Source: Bradyrhizobium sp. ORS 278 (GTDB lineage: Bacteria; Pseudomonadota; Alphaproteobacteria; Rhizobiales; Xanthobacteraceae). From it: 64,000 nucleotides of DNA. Below, in pieces: positions 7,760 through 18,221 of this stretch. Every line of letters begins with the position of its first letter. The first letter of the stretch is position 1. Below the pieces are notes generated by a model, which was not told the origin of the DNA, made no database searches, and was given only the letters and a program-made list of their open reading frames with translations. The stretch spans positions 3,286,001 to 3,350,000 of the forward strand of contig NC_009445.1 in NCBI RefSeq assembly GCF_000026145.1, read 5' to 3'. The position numbers and the translations under genes are program-made.

Positions 7760-8547
7760 TGTCGCGTCCGGCCGTGTCCATCCGCAACGTCGGCAAGACC
7801 TGGGACGTCGAGGGACGGCCGCCGCTGCGCGCCATCGACGAGCTGTCGTTCGACGTCGCGCCCGGCGAGTTCGTCGTGCTGCTCGGCCCCTCCGGCTGCG
7901 GCAAGTCCTCGCTGCTGTACATGATCGCCGGACTGGAAAGCGTAAGCAACGGCGTCATCGAGGATGACGGCCTCGCCATCGCCGGTCCCTCGCCGGAACG
8001 CGGCTTGATCTTCCAGGAGGCCTCGCTGTTTCCCTGGCTGACAATTCTCGACAACGTCGCCTTCGGCCTTGCCATCCGCGCCGAGCTGCCGGAGCGCCGC
8101 AGAGAGAAGGCGCGCGAGATCCTGCGCCGCGTCGGCCTTGGCGACGTGCTCGACAAGAAGCCGGATGAATTGTCCGGTGGCATGCGCCAGCGCGCCGCGT
8201 TCGCGCGCGCGCTGGTGATGCAGCCGCGCGTCCTGATGATGGACGAGCCGTTCGCCGCGCTCGACGTCCAGACCCGCGCCAAGCTGCAGGATTTCCTGCT
8301 GCAGATCTGGCAGGACAGCGGCGCCTCGGTGCTGCTGGTGACGCATTCGATCGACGAGGCGATCAGCCTCGCCGACCGCGTCATCGTGTTCACGGCGCGT
8401 CCCGGCCGGGTCAAGGAGATCGTAGCGATCGACCTGCCGCGGCCGCGGCCGACACGCTCGCCGCGCTATCACGAATATCGCGACTATTTCACCGAGCTGC
8501 TCGCTGCCGAGGTCGACAAGGCCTTCGCCGAGCAGTCGGGCCTGTGA
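7759..8547 (+). CDS. ABC transporter ATP-binding protein, NitT/TauT type
   Basis: The 262-residue nucleotide-binding subunit shows Walker A GPSGCGKSS near residue 44, the Q-loop in LIFQEASLFPW, the signature LSGGMRQR near 140, Walker B VLMMDEPFAALD near 158 and the H-loop THSIDEA near 195. This layout is typical of SsuB/TauB/NrtD-like proteins. The start ATG at 7759 overlaps the permease stop (TGATG), which implies translational coupling. It powers the importer of the same operon. Confidence 0.93.
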   Translation: MSRPAVSIRNVGKTWDVEGRPPLRAIDELSFDVAPGEFVVLLGPSGCGKSSLLYMIAGLESVSNGVIEDDGLAIAGPSPERGLIFQEASLFPWLTILDNVAFGLAIRAELPERRREKAREILRRVGLGDVLDKKPDELSGGMRQRAAFARALVMQPRVLMMDEPFAALDVQTRAKLQDFLLQIWQDSGASVLLVTHSIDEAISLADRVIVFTARPGRVKEIVAIDLPRPRPTRSPRYHEYRDYFTELLAAEVDKAFAEQSGL

Positions 8548-8562
8548 GAGGGAGAACGACAG

Positions 8563-10101
8563 ATGGCAGAGGTTTTGGTCGGGGCGAAGTGGGTCGTCTC
8601 TGGAATTCAGGATCGGCATACGCCTGATGTGATCGAGGATGGTGCCGTGCTCGCCCGCGAGGGTGTGATCGTCGCGGTCGGCCCGTTCGCCGAGCTGGAA
8701 AAGCTGGCGCCGCAGGCCAGCGTGACGCGCCACCCGCACCATGTGATGCTACCGGGCTTCGTCAACAGCCACCACCATGTCGGGCTGACGCCGCTGCAGC
8801 TCGGCTCTCCCGATCATGCGCTGGAATTGTGGTTCGCCAGCCGCCTTCCTGCGCGCCGTATCGACCTCTATCTCGACACGCTGTATTCGGCGTTCGAGAT
8901 GATCGCCTCCGGCGTCACCACCGTGCAGCATATCCATGGCTGGATGGCCGGCGGCTTCGACGCGATCCACGTCGCCGCCACCAAGGTGCTCAAGGCCTAT
9001 CGCGACATCGGGATGCGCGCGTCCTATTGCTACGCCGTGCGCGAGCAGAACCGGCTGGTCTACGAGGCCGACGAAGAATTCTGCGCCCGGCTGCCGGCGC
9101 CATGGAACAAGCGGCTGGCGGCGCATCTCAAGGCGCAGCAGGTGCCGTTCGCCGACTACATCAAGCTGTTCGACGTGCTCACGGCCGAGAACGCCGGCCA
9201 GAGCCTGACCCGCATCCAGCTCGCGCCGGCGAATCTGCACTGGTGTACCGATGACGGACTGGTGGCGCTGCACGAGAAGTCGCGCGCCGCCAAGGTGCCG
9301 ATGCACATGCATCTGCTGGAGACCGCCTATCAGAAGGAATATGCGCGACGGCGCACCGGCAAGACGGCGGTGCGTCATCTGCATGATCTCGGCGTGCTCG
9401 GCCCGCACATGACGCTCGGCCATGGCGTCTGGCTGACCGAGGAGGACATCGACATCGTCGCCCACACCGGCACCTGCATCTGCCACAATTGCTCGTCCAA
9501 CTTCCGGCTGCGCTCGGGGCTGGCGCCGCTCAATGTCTGGGAGAAGAAAGGGATCACCATCGGCATGGGGCTGGATGAAGCGGGGATCAACGAGGACCGC
9601 GACATGCTGCAGGAATTGAAACTGGCGTTGCGCGTCCATCGCACGCCCGGCATGGACGACGAGGTGCCGACGTCGCCGCAGATCGTGCGCATGGCGACCG
9701 AGGGCGGCGCCAAGACCACCGCGTTCGGCGAGAGCATCGGGAAACTGGAGCAGGGCCGGCTGTTCGACGCGGTGCTGATTGACTGGAATGCGGCGATGTA
9801 TCCGTTCCAGGACCCGGACATCCCGATGCTCGATGCTCTCGTCCAGCGCGCCAAGTCGCAGCATGTGGCGGCCGTGTATGTCGGCGGCGACATCGTCTAC
9901 GCCGAGGGCCGCTTCACCCGCATCAACCGCGACGAGGTGCTGGGCGAGATCGCCAGTATCCTGGCCAAGCCGCGCAGCGAGGAGGAGGTCGCCCGCCGCG
10001 AGCTCGGTCTCGCGGTGTTCCCGCACGTCAAGCAGTTCTACGACGGTTATTTCGATGGCACCGCGCACACGCCATTCTATCGGACATCGACGAAAGCGTA
10101 G
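8563..10101 (+). CDS. Atz/Trz-family amidohydrolase (8-oxoguanine/hydroxyatrazine deaminase-like)
   Basis: The 512-residue protein belongs to the metal-dependent amidohydrolase superfamily. The first metal site is NSHHHVG near residue 64, HMHLLET near 248 supplies the next histidine, LGHGVWLTE near 285 the substrate-side histidine, and GMGLDEAGIN near 340 the catalytic aspartate. The layout resembles 8-oxoguanine deaminase and hydroxydechloroatrazine ethylaminohydrolase, which remove amino groups from ring compounds. It starts 15 bp after the ATPase gene with a GGGAGAACGA ribosome site. It is somewhat longer than the 450-480 residues usual in the family, with an extended C-terminal tail. The operon is under a sigma-54-type promoter, which suits release of ammonia from an imported heterocycle. 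Confidence 0.82.
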   Translation: MAEVLVGAKWVVSGIQDRHTPDVIEDGAVLAREGVIVAVGPFAELEKLAPQASVTRHPHHVMLPGFVNSHHHVGLTPLQLGSPDHALELWFASRLPARRIDLYLDTLYSAFEMIASGVTTVQHIHGWMAGGFDAIHVAATKVLKAYRDIGMRASYCYAVREQNRLVYEADEEFCARLPAPWNKRLAAHLKAQQVPFADYIKLFDVLTAENAGQSLTRIQLAPANLHWCTDDGLVALHEKSRAAKVPMHMHLLETAYQKEYARRRTGKTAVRHLHDLGVLGPHMTLGHGVWLTEEDIDIVAHTGTCICHNCSSNFRLRSGLAPLNVWEKKGITIGMGLDEAGINEDRDMLQELKLALRVHRTPGMDDEVPTSPQIVRMATEGGAKTTAFGESIGKLEQGRLFDAVLIDWNAAMYPFQDPDIPMLDALVQRAKSQHVAAVYVGGDIVYAEGRFTRINRDEVLGEIASILAKPRSEEEVARRELGLAVFPHVKQFYDGYFDGTAHTPFYRTSTKA

Positions 10102-10245
10102 TGAGGTGATCACATACAGCCCGCTGTCGAGTGTGAGTGCGCGCACGGTCTATGCCGTGGATCTCGTGCACACTGCGTCCGTTCGCTGGAGGAGTGCGGA
10201 CAATGACGTCTTCACGCCAGTGGACCACAACCACAGGAGAGTGAC

Positions 10246-10542
10246 ATGAAGTCCATCACGGTCGCAGCGCTGGTGCTCGTCGTCACGTCAGGTGCGTGCC
10301 TGGCCGGCACGCCGCTGATCGATGCACGGCAGAACATCCAGTCGTACCGCATCCATAACGGCGTTGTCTCGGGCCGTCTTTCCTATCCGGAAGAGCAGCA
10401 GCTGATCGACGGCCAGGTCCGCGTGCAGCAAATGGAAAACCATGCCAAGGCCGATGGCGTGGTGACCCCGTTCGAACGCGCCCGCATCAATTTCGCGCAA
10501 TCCGTGCAGAGCGCGCGCATCTTCTGGAAGAAGCACAACTGA
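10246..10542 (+). CDS. Small secreted protein of unknown function
   Basis: The 98-residue protein has a clear signal peptide: MKSITVAALVLVVTSGACLA with cleavage likely after residue 20. The mature part is short, with RIHNGVVSGRLSYPEEQQLIDGQ and a KADGVVTPFERARI segment near residue 65. Such short exported proteins recur in rhizobia, where they are annotated as hypothetical. The ATG follows CAGGAGAG. It is monocistronic between the amidohydrolase and repeat B6. Confidence 0.75.
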   Translation: MKSITVAALVLVVTSGACLAGTPLIDARQNIQSYRIHNGVVSGRLSYPEEQQLIDGQVRVQQMENHAKADGVVTPFERARINFAQSVQSARIFWKKHN

Positions 10543-10572
10543 GCGGGTCTCGTCACCTGCACGACAACTGCA

Positions 10573-10655
10573 GTGCCCGGATGAGCGCAGCGACATCCGG
10601 GCTCACATCGGCAACGCGTGAGAGCCCGGATGTCGCTTCGCTCATCCGGGCTACG
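10573..10655. repeat. Family B palindrome, copy B6
   Basis: It starts GTGCCCGGATGAGCG (the TAG is lost) and ends CGCTCATCCGGGCTAC, between convergent genes. Confidence 0.86.
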
Positions 10656-10670
10656 AGCAACGACTTTGAA

Positions 10671-11417
10671 CTAATACGTCGCGCGGCCGCCAGAGATGTC
10701 GAACACGGCGCCGGTGGAGAACGAGCACTCTTCGGACGCGAGCCAGGACACCAGCGCGGCGAGCTCCTCGACGAGGACGAAGCGGCCCTTCGGAATCTTC
10801 GACAGCATGAAGTTGATGTGCGCCTCGGTCATCTGGTCGAAGATCGCGGTCTTGGCCGCCGCCGGCGTCACCGCGTTCACGGTGATATTATGCTGCGCGA
10901 GCTCCTTGCCAAGTGATTTGGTCAAAGCAATAAGGCCGGCCTTCGAGGCGGAGTAGTGCGCAGCGTTCGGATTGCCTTCCTTGCCGGCGATCGAGGCGAT
11001 GTTGACGATGCGGCCATATCCTTGCGTGAGCATGACCGGCACGATCGCCTTGGCGCAGATGAAGGGGCCGTCGAGATTGATGCGCAGCACCTTGCGCCAC
11101 TCCTCGAGATCGGTCTCCCACACGGTCTTGTTGATGCCGGCAATCCCGGCATTGTTGACCAGGATGTCGATGGTGCCGAACGCCGCCAGCGTCGCATCGC
11201 GGGCGCCCTCGACGGCCGTCGTGTCGGTGACGTCGACCTTGAGCGCCAGCACCTCCGGACCAATCGCCTGCGCGGTCTTCTCCGCGAGCGCAATGTCGTG
11301 ATCCCAGATCGCTACCTTCGCACCGGAGGCCTTGAAGCGTTCGGCGATGGCGCGGCCAAATCCTTGCGCGCCGCCGGTGACCACGGCGCAACGATTGGCG
11401 AGATCGATATGGTTCAT
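10671..11417 (-). CDS. SDR family oxidoreductase of sugar-acid cluster
   Basis: The 248-residue classical SDR has TGGAQGFG near residue 15 for the cofactor, NNAG near 88 and YSASK (Tyr-x-x-x-Lys) near 153, with the catalytic Ser in ASIAG. It lies at the end of a minus-strand set with a second SDR and an IlvD/Edd dehydratase, so a sugar or sugar-acid substrate is likely. C-terminal ending DISGGRATY is typical of sugar-linked SDRs. The exact substrate cannot be assigned. Confidence 0.85.
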   Translation of the reverse strand: MNHIDLANRCAVVTGGAQGFGRAIAERFKASGAKVAIWDHDIALAEKTAQAIGPEVLALKVDVTDTTAVEGARDATLAAFGTIDILVNNAGIAGINKTVWETDLEEWRKVLRINLDGPFICAKAIVPVMLTQGYGRIVNIASIAGKEGNPNAAHYSASKAGLIALTKSLGKELAQHNITVNAVTPAAAKTAIFDQMTEAHINFMLSKIPKGRFVLVEELAALVSWLASEECSFSTGAVFDISGGRATY

Positions 11418-11443
11418 GATTGTTTCCCCCGATGGCTGTTGCC

Positions 11444-11523
11444 GTCATTCCGGGATGGTCCGAAGGACCAGACCCGGAATCTCGAGATTCCGGGTTCGAT
11501 GCTTCGCATCGCCCCGGAATGAC
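11444..11523. repeat. Family A palindrome, copy A2
   Basis: It starts GTCATTCCGGGATGG, has the central CCGGAATCTCGAGATTCCGG, and ends CCCCGGAATGAC. It lies between the two minus-strand SDR genes. Confidence 0.87.
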
Positions 11524-11530
11524 GGACTGT

Positions 11531-12265
11531 CTACAGCGTCCAGCCGCCGTCGATCGTGTGCGCGACGCCGGTGGTGAACGCGCTCTCGTCGCTGGCGAGA
11601 TACACGGCGAGATGCGCGATCTCTTCGGCGGTGCCGAGCCGGCCCATCGGCTGGCGCGAGATGAACATCTCGAGGCCGTTCGGACCGGCCGATGCCGCGC
11701 GTCCCAGCATCGACGGCGTTTCGATCGTGCCTGGGCAGATGCAGTTGCAGCGGATCTTCCTGGCCACGAAGTCGGCCGCGACCGAGCGCGTCAGCGCCGC
11801 GACAGCGGCTTTGGTGGCGCCATAGACGTAGCGGTTCGGCGCCGCCTTGAAGACGCCGGCGGCGGAGGCGATGTTGACGATGGCGCCGCCGCCCTGATCG
11901 AGCATTTTCGGCAGGAAGGCGCGGATCGTGCGGTGCATCGATTTGACGTTCAGGTCGAACGAGAAGTCCCAATCGCCGTCCGAGCAGTCGAGGATGGTGC
12001 CGTTGTGCACGAAGCCGGCAGCATTGAGCAGGATCTCGACCTTGCCGACCCGTTCGGCCATCGCGTTCACGGCGGCTGTGTTGCGCACGTCGAGCGTGGT
12101 AACCTCGGCGATGCCCTCGCTCTTCAGCGTCGCCAGGCCCTTCTCATCGATGTCGGTGGCAAACACGGTGGCGCCCTGGCGCGCGAAGGCGATGGCGCAG
12201 GCGCGGCCGATGCCGGCAGCGGCGGCGGTGACAAAGGCGCGCTTGCCCTTGAGGCGGTCGGACAT
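11531..12265 (-). CDS. SDR, 2-keto-3-deoxy-L-fuconate dehydrogenase-like (DHRS6/BDH2 type)
   Basis: The 244-residue product closely resembles the DHRS6/BDH2 branch of SDRs: AGFVHNGTILDCSDGDWDFS near residue 80, VYGATKAAV with the catalytic Tyr and Lys near 150, RCNCICPGTIETPS near 173 and the end VAHTIDGGWTL. Bacterial members include 2-keto-3-deoxy-L-fuconate dehydrogenase, which oxidises the product of an L-fuconate-type dehydratase. That fits the adjacent IlvD/Edd dehydratase. The glycine-rich motif is the variant TAAAAGIG. The ATG at 12265 is preceded on its strand by GAGGAG. Upstream lies repeat C1. Confidence 0.8.
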   Translation of the reverse strand: MSDRLKGKRAFVTAAAAGIGRACAIAFARQGATVFATDIDEKGLATLKSEGIAEVTTLDVRNTAAVNAMAERVGKVEILLNAAGFVHNGTILDCSDGDWDFSFDLNVKSMHRTIRAFLPKMLDQGGGAIVNIASAAGVFKAAPNRYVYGATKAAVAALTRSVAADFVARKIRCNCICPGTIETPSMLGRAASAGPNGLEMFISRQPMGRLGTAEEIAHLAVYLASDESAFTTGVAHTIDGGWTL

Positions 12266-12298
12266 GGGGTCTCCTCGGGAATGCTCGTTGTTTATTTC

Positions 12299-12380
12299 GT
12301 CATTGCGAGCGCAGCGAAGCAATCCAGGGCTGCGTGTGCGGCTCTGGATTGCTTCGTCGCTTCGCTCGTCGCAATGACGG
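12299..12380. repeat. Family C palindrome, copy C1
   Basis: It starts GTCATTGCGAGCGCAGCG with CAATCCAGGG, and ends as an inverted arm CTGGATTGCTTCG and GCAATGACGG. Other copies are at 18383, 22814, 50274, 58323, 59522 and 63118. Confidence 0.88.
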
Positions 12381-12402
12381 TGGCTGGCTTTGTGCCGTGT
12401 GT

Positions 12403-14226
12403 CTAGTGGTTATGCCTGGCCACGCCGACAGTGCCAGCGATGTTCTGGTACCGTGTCGCGAGCTCCATGCAGGCGCCGGTGGATTGCTGGCCGACGGTGT
12501 TGCGATAGAGCTCCTGCCAGGGCGTCTGGTTGGCCGGGTGCGGGAAGCCCCCCTTGGCCTTCAGCTCGGCATGCCGGTTCGCAACCTCCTCGTCGGAGAT
12601 CAGGATGTTGGCCGAGCCCTTGTTGAGGTCGATCCGGACCTTGTCGCCGGCCCTGAGGATCGCGAGCCCGCCGTCGGCGGCGGCTTCCGGCGAGGCGTTG
12701 AGGATCGACGGCGAGCCCGAGGTGCCGGACTGGCGGCCGTCGCCGATGCAGGGCAGGGACAGGATGCCGCGCTTGATCAGCGCCGCCGGCGGCTGCATGT
12801 TCACGACCTCGGCGCCGCCGGGATAGCCGATCGGGCCGGCGCCGCGGATGAACAGCACGCAGTGCTCGTCGATCGTGAGCGCCGGATCGTCGATGCGGTC
12901 GTGATAGTCCTCCGGACCCTCGAACACGATGGCGCGGCCTTCGAAGGCGTTGGGGTCCTTCGGGTTGTTCAGATAGCGGTCGCGGAATTCCTTGGAGATC
13001 ACGCTGGTCTTCATGATCGCGGAATCGAACAGATTGCCGCGCAGCACGAGGAAGCCGGCGTCCTTCACCAGCGGCTTGTCGTACGACCAGATCACGTCGT
13101 TGTCGGGCTTCGGCGCGGCGCGGCAATTGTCGCCCATGCTGCGGCCGTTGGCGGTGATGACGTCCTCGTGGATGCGCTTGTGCCGCATCAATTCGCCGAT
13201 CACCGCCGGCACGCCGCCGGCGCGATGGAATTCCTCGCCGAGATAGAAGCCGGCCGGCTGCATGTTGACCAAGAGCGGCACATCGTGGCCGACCTTCTGC
13301 CAATCATCGATGTTCAGCTCGACGCCGACATGGCGCGCCAGCGCATTGATGTGGATCGGCGCATTGGTCGAGCCGCCGATCGCGGAGTTCGCGACGATGC
13401 AGTTCTCGAACGCCTTGCGGGTGAGGATGTCCGACGGCTTCAGGTCCTCCCACACCATGTCGACGATGCGCTTGCCGGTCTCGTAGGCGATCTGGCCGCG
13501 CTCGCGGTAGGGCGCAGGGATCGCGGCGCAGCCGGGCAGGGACATGCCGAGCGCTTCGGCCAGCGCGTTCATGGTCGAGGCCGTGCCCATGGTGTTGCAA
13601 TGCCCGACCGATGGCGCCGACGACGCCACGATCTGCATGAATTCCTCATAGTCGATCTCGCCGGCGGCCAGCCGCTCGCGCGACTTCCACACCACGGTGC
13701 CGGAGCCGGTGCGCTGGCCTTCGTGCCAGCCGTTCAGCATCGGTCCACCCGAGAGCACGATGGCGGGAATGTTGACGGTAGCCGCCGCCATCAGGCAGGC
13801 CGGCGTCGTCTTGTCGCAGCCGGTGGTCAGCACCACGCCGTCGAGCGGATAGCCGAACAGGATTTCCACCAGGCCGAGATAAGCAAGGTTGCGGTCGAGC
13901 GCCGCCGTCGGCCGCTTGCCGGTCTCCTGGATCGGATGGGTCGGAAACTCCATCGCGATGCCGCCGGCCTCGCGGATGCCCTCGCGCACGCGATGCGCCA
14001 GCTCGAGGTGGTGGCGGTTGCACGGCGACAGGTCGTTTCCGGTCTGCGCGATGCCGATGATCGGCTTGCCTGACTGCAACTCGGCGCGGGTGAGGCCGAA
14101 ATTCAGATAGCGCTCGAGATAGAGCGCGGTCATGCCCGGGTTGTGCGGATCGTTGAACCACGCCTGCGACCGCAGCTTGCGGCTCTTGTCAGCGTCGTTG
14201 CCGGCATGTCCGTTGGATTTTGTCAT
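12403..14226 (-). CDS. IlvD/Edd-family sugar-acid dehydratase (L-arabinonate dehydratase-like)
   Basis: The 607-residue protein is an iron-sulfur dehydratase of the IlvD/Edd family, which removes water from sugar acids to give 2-keto-3-deoxy acids. Cluster cysteines are visible in [10 protein letters not shown] near residue 62, [11 protein letters not shown] near 130 and VGHCNTMG near 200. IPxGSxG-type end motifs appear as [11 protein letters not shown] near 500. Among the family it is closest in form to L-arabinonate/D-xylonate dehydratases rather than IlvD. The start MTKSNG at 14226 follows GGGAGGAACGA. With the DHRS6-like SDR it could act in an L-fuconate or related route. No aldolase or diketo-hydrolase is present in the window to complete it. 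Confidence 0.85.
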   Translation of the reverse strand: MTKSNGHAGNDADKSRKLRSQAWFNDPHNPGMTALYLERYLNFGLTRAELQSGKPIIGIAQTGNDLSPCNRHHLELAHRVREGIREAGGIAMEFPTHPIQETGKRPTAALDRNLAYLGLVEILFGYPLDGVVLTTGCDKTTPACLMAAATVNIPAIVLSGGPMLNGWHEGQRTGSGTVVWKSRERLAAGEIDYEEFMQIVASSAPSVGHCNTMGTASTMNALAEALGMSLPGCAAIPAPYRERGQIAYETGKRIVDMVWEDLKPSDILTRKAFENCIVANSAIGGSTNAPIHINALARHVGVELNIDDWQKVGHDVPLLVNMQPAGFYLGEEFHRAGGVPAVIGELMRHKRIHEDVITANGRSMGDNCRAAPKPDNDVIWSYDKPLVKDAGFLVLRGNLFDSAIMKTSVISKEFRDRYLNNPKDPNAFEGRAIVFEGPEDYHDRIDDPALTIDEHCVLFIRGAGPIGYPGGAEVVNMQPPAALIKRGILSLPCIGDGRQSGTSGSPSILNASPEAAADGGLAILRAGDKVRIDLNKGSANILISDEEVANRHAELKAKGGFPHPANQTPWQELYRNTVGQQSTGACMELATRYQNIAGTVGVARHNH

Positions 14227-14274
14227 TCGTTCCTCCCGCAGTGCAAACGTGGCGACACCGGCCCATCGGGATGT

Positions 14275-14305
14275 CTCATCCCGCGTGGGGATCACGCGGG
14301 ATGAG
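14275..14305. other. Strong 13-bp hairpin between lacI-type regulator and dehydratase genes
   Basis: CTCATCCCGCGTG at 14275-14287 and CACGCGGGATGAG at 14293-14305 form a perfect stem with loop GGGAT. No T-run follows on either strand, so an attenuating or RNA-stabilising role is as likely as termination. Confidence 0.6.
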
Positions 14306-14384
14306 GCGCCGCAGTCAGATGCCGCCAGCCGGCGTCGCAGCTCGCCTACGCCTTTGGTTCAAGGTCTCGTTCGTTCGCGTGGTT

Positions 14385-15479
14385 CTAGATCACCGATTTT
14401 GGTTGCGCTACCATTTTGTTTCTGGGGCCCGCTCGCCCGGCGCTTCCGACCTCGCGCTGCAAGGTCGAGCTCTGCCGCTCCATCACCTCGAATCCGAGAT
14501 CGACCACGCGCTCGGCGACAGGCCGGCCTTCGACCTCGTCCATGATCATCTTCGCCGCGCGCAGGCCCATCTCGTAGCGGTTGGTCCTGACGCTGGTCAG
14601 CGTCGGAACGGCCGATGCCATGAACTCCATGTCGTTGAAGCCGACGATCGCCAACTGCTCGGGCACCGCGATGTGGCGCCGCTGGCACTCGAACAGCACC
14701 CCGAGCGCGAGGTCGTCATTGGCGCAGAATACGGCATCGAGATCGGGCGCCCTCAGCATGAGATCCGAGAACAGGCTGCCGCCCACGGTCGTGGACGTCG
14801 GCACGGCGGTTGTGACGATCAGTCGCGGATCGAACAGTCCGGCATTCTTCATGGCGTTCTGGTAGCCCTGAAGGCGACGCTGCACCCTGGGATCCATGCG
14901 TGCGCCGAGAAATCCGATGCGCCGGCAACCCTGGGCGAGAAGGTGAGAAATCGCGGCGAAGCAAGCGTCCACATGCGAAAACCCGATCATCATGTCGATC
15001 GGATCGGCACCCAGCTCCATGATCTGCACCACCGGACAGTCGGCCGCCTGCACGAGGGAGCGGCCTTCTGCGGTCTGGTCGACGCCCGTCACGATCAGGC
15101 CGGCCGGCTTCTGCATCAGGAACAGCCGCAGCAGCCGCTCCTCCTGCAGCACACTATAGCGTGTATTCGCAAGTTGGATGCTGTAGCGGCTGCCTTCGAA
15201 CGCGTCATAGATGCCGCGCAGCACGTCGGAGAACACGTTGTTGGTCAGCGACGGTATCAGCACGCCGATCACTTCGGTGCGCTGCGATGCGAGCGCGCGC
15301 GCGGCGAGGTTGGGAACGTAGCCGAGATCCTTGGCGGCACTCTCGATGCGCAGGCGGCGGCCCGCCGAGACGGTGTCGGGATTACGGAAGAAGCGTGACA
15401 CCGTGATCGGGCTGACGCCCGCCAGTGCTGCAACCTCGGTCAGCCGGACTTTGCCCGGGTTGATCTGTTTCCGTCCCAT
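14385..15479 (-). CDS. LacI family transcriptional regulator
   Basis: The 364-residue regulator has the N-terminal LacI helix-turn-helix, VRLTEVAALAGVSPITVSRFF (residues about 11-31, read in two pieces), the hinge helix with LAARALASQRT near 58, and a periplasmic-binding-like sugar-sensing domain with VIGVLIPSLTNNVFSD and FCANDDLALGVLF. The longer C-terminal tail after residue 340 is basic and unstructured. It is divergent from the CUT1 ABC transporter and upstream of the dehydratase, and a CG-centred palindrome in the shared gap (15521-15534) is a good operator candidate, so it probably controls both directions in response to the imported sugar or its acid. Confidence 0.93.
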   Translation of the reverse strand: MGRKQINPGKVRLTEVAALAGVSPITVSRFFRNPDTVSAGRRLRIESAAKDLGYVPNLAARALASQRTEVIGVLIPSLTNNVFSDVLRGIYDAFEGSRYSIQLANTRYSVLQEERLLRLFLMQKPAGLIVTGVDQTAEGRSLVQAADCPVVQIMELGADPIDMMIGFSHVDACFAAISHLLAQGCRRIGFLGARMDPRVQRRLQGYQNAMKNAGLFDPRLIVTTAVPTSTTVGGSLFSDLMLRAPDLDAVFCANDDLALGVLFECQRRHIAVPEQLAIVGFNDMEFMASAVPTLTSVRTNRYEMGLRAAKMIMDEVEGRPVAERVVDLGFEVMERQSSTLQREVGSAGRAGPRNKMVAQPKSVI

Positions 15480-15520
15480 CCGTCGCTCATAGCATAGGCG
15501 GTCTGGTACACAAGCGATAT

Positions 15521-15534
15521 TGACAGCGCTATCA
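15521..15534. promoter_or_regulatory. LacI-type operator candidate
   Basis: TGACAGCGCTATCA is a 14-bp palindrome with one mismatched pair and the central CG typical of LacI-family operators. It lies 42 bp upstream of the regulator start and in the gap shared with the divergent ABC operon. Confidence 0.6.
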
Positions 15535-15727
15535 CGCGGTTGCTAAGCGAAGCATTGCGAAAGAGAACTAAACTGCCGACAATGCGTGCTGAGCTGACGG
15601 CTCGTCCGCGCAGCCCGAACGATCAAAAGACTACATAACGATAAGCGGCCAGATCAATCGGTCGCGAACAACGGTCAGAATGCCGCCGGTCTGCAGCCAA
15701 TGCAGTCGGACCATGAGGAGGAAATTG

Positions 15728-16789
<1,062 letters not shown>

Positions 16790-16833
16790 TCCGGCCGCGC
16801 GGCGCGGACTGACCAAGCAGACCAATTAAAAAG

Positions 16834-16847
16834 GCCGGAAAACCGGC
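16834..16847. other. Intercistronic hairpin in the sugar ABC operon
   Basis: GCCGG-AAAA-CCGGC. On the plus strand it is followed by A residues, so it is not a plus-strand terminator. On the minus strand it is followed by TTTTT. It may stabilise the 5' end of the binding-protein message or stop antisense transcription. Confidence 0.45.
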
Positions 16848-16887
16848 AAAAAACAAACAAGCAAGAGTCAACGGGAGAAAACTTCAG

Positions 16888-18210
16888 ATGACGAAATTCC
16901 TCACGGATCGACGGTCTCTGCTCAAGGGCGGCGCGACCTTGATGGCGGCGGCGGCGACGATGTCGGCCGACGAACTGCTCGGCTACGCCAAGGCCTGGGC
17001 GCAGACCTCGCCCTGGAAGCCGGAGCCCGGCGCCAAGGTCAACATGATGCGCTGGAAGCGCTTCGTCGAGGCCGAGGACGTGGCCTTCATGAAGATCGTC
17101 GACGCCTTCCAGAAGGCCAATAACGTCACCATCAATATCTCCAACGAATCCTATGACGACGTCCAGCCCAAGGCCTCGGTCGCGGCCAATACCGGGCAGG
17201 GGCTCGACATGGTGTGGGGCCTCTACACGCTGCCCTTCCTGTTCTCCAACAAATGCGTGGATATGACCGACGTCGCCGACTACCTCGGCAAGAAGTGCGG
17301 CGGCTGGACCGACTCCGGCAAGGCCTACGGCATGCTCGACGGCAAGTGGATCGGCATTCCCGTGGCGGCCACCGGCGGCCTGATCAACTACCGCGTGGCC
17401 GCGGCCGAGAAGGCCGGCTTCAAGGAGTTTCCGAAGGACCTGGCCGGCATGTCCGAGTTCTTCAAGGCGATGAACAAGAACGGCACGCCCGGCGGCATGG
17501 CGCTCGGCCACGCCTCGGGCGACGCCAATGGCTGGGTGCACTGGGCGCTGTGGGCGCATGGCGGCAACCTGATCGACAAGGACAACAAGGTCGTCATCAA
17601 CTCGCCGGAGACCGCCAAGGCGCTCGAATACGTCAAGGGCCTGTACGACAATTTCGTGCCGGGCACCGCGTCGTGGAACGACTCCTCGAACAACAAGGCG
17701 TTCCTGGCCGGCCAGCTCTACACCACCGTCAACGGCATCTCGATCTACGTCACCGCCAAGAAGGAGGCGCCGCAGATCGCCGAGGACATGAACCACGCGC
17801 ATCTGCCGCCCGGCCTGGACGGCAAGACCCGCGAGATGCATCTCGGCTTCCCGATCCTGGTGTTCAACTTCTCCAAGTACCCGCAGACCTGCAAGGCGTT
17901 CACCGCCTTCATGCTGGAGCCGGAGCAGTTCAACCCATGGATCGAGGCGGCGCAGGGCTATCTCTCGCACTTCCTCAAAGGCTACGACGCCAACCCGATC
18001 TGGACGGCCGATCCGAAGAACACGCCGTATCGCGACGTCGCCGCCACCGCGACCACGCCGGCCGGCGTCGGCAAGCTCGGCGAGGCGGCGGCTGCCGCGA
18101 TCGCCGACTTCGTCCTGGTCGACATGTTCGCGAACTACTGCACCGGCCGCGAGGACGTGAAGACGGCGATGGCGAGCGCCGAGCGGTCCGCCAAGCGCAT
18201 CTTCCGCTGA
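16888..18210 (+). CDS. Sugar ABC transporter substrate-binding protein (family 1, Tat-exported)
   Basis: The 440-residue protein carries a twin-arginine type signal (TDRRSLLKGG near residue 6) followed by an alanine-rich hydrophobic segment. The mature fold is that of CUT1 sugar-binding proteins: VNMMRWKRFVEAEDVAFMKIVDAF near residue 50, then the conserved GQGLDMVWG near 105 and VPVAATGGLINYR near 155. The ATG at 16888 follows GGGAGAAAAC. It collects the sugar for the permeases encoded after a 340-bp gap filled with repeats D1, C2 and D2. Confidence 0.9.
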   Translation: MTKFLTDRRSLLKGGATLMAAAATMSADELLGYAKAWAQTSPWKPEPGAKVNMMRWKRFVEAEDVAFMKIVDAFQKANNVTINISNESYDDVQPKASVAANTGQGLDMVWGLYTLPFLFSNKCVDMTDVADYLGKKCGGWTDSGKAYGMLDGKWIGIPVAATGGLINYRVAAAEKAGFKEFPKDLAGMSEFFKAMNKNGTPGGMALGHASGDANGWVHWALWAHGGNLIDKDNKVVINSPETAKALEYVKGLYDNFVPGTASWNDSSNNKAFLAGQLYTTVNGISIYVTAKKEAPQIAEDMNHAHLPPGLDGKTREMHLGFPILVFNFSKYPQTCKAFTAFMLEPEQFNPWIEAAQGYLSHFLKGYDANPIWTADPKNTPYRDVAATATTPAGVGKLGEAAAAAIADFVLVDMFANYCTGREDVKTAMASAERSAKRIFR

Positions 18211-18221
18211 GCCGCGGCTAC

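Noticed and set aside
12334..14073. Long plus-strand frame opposite the dehydratase gene
   Set aside because: Antisense shadow of a well-recognised IlvD/Edd gene with low-complexity translation.
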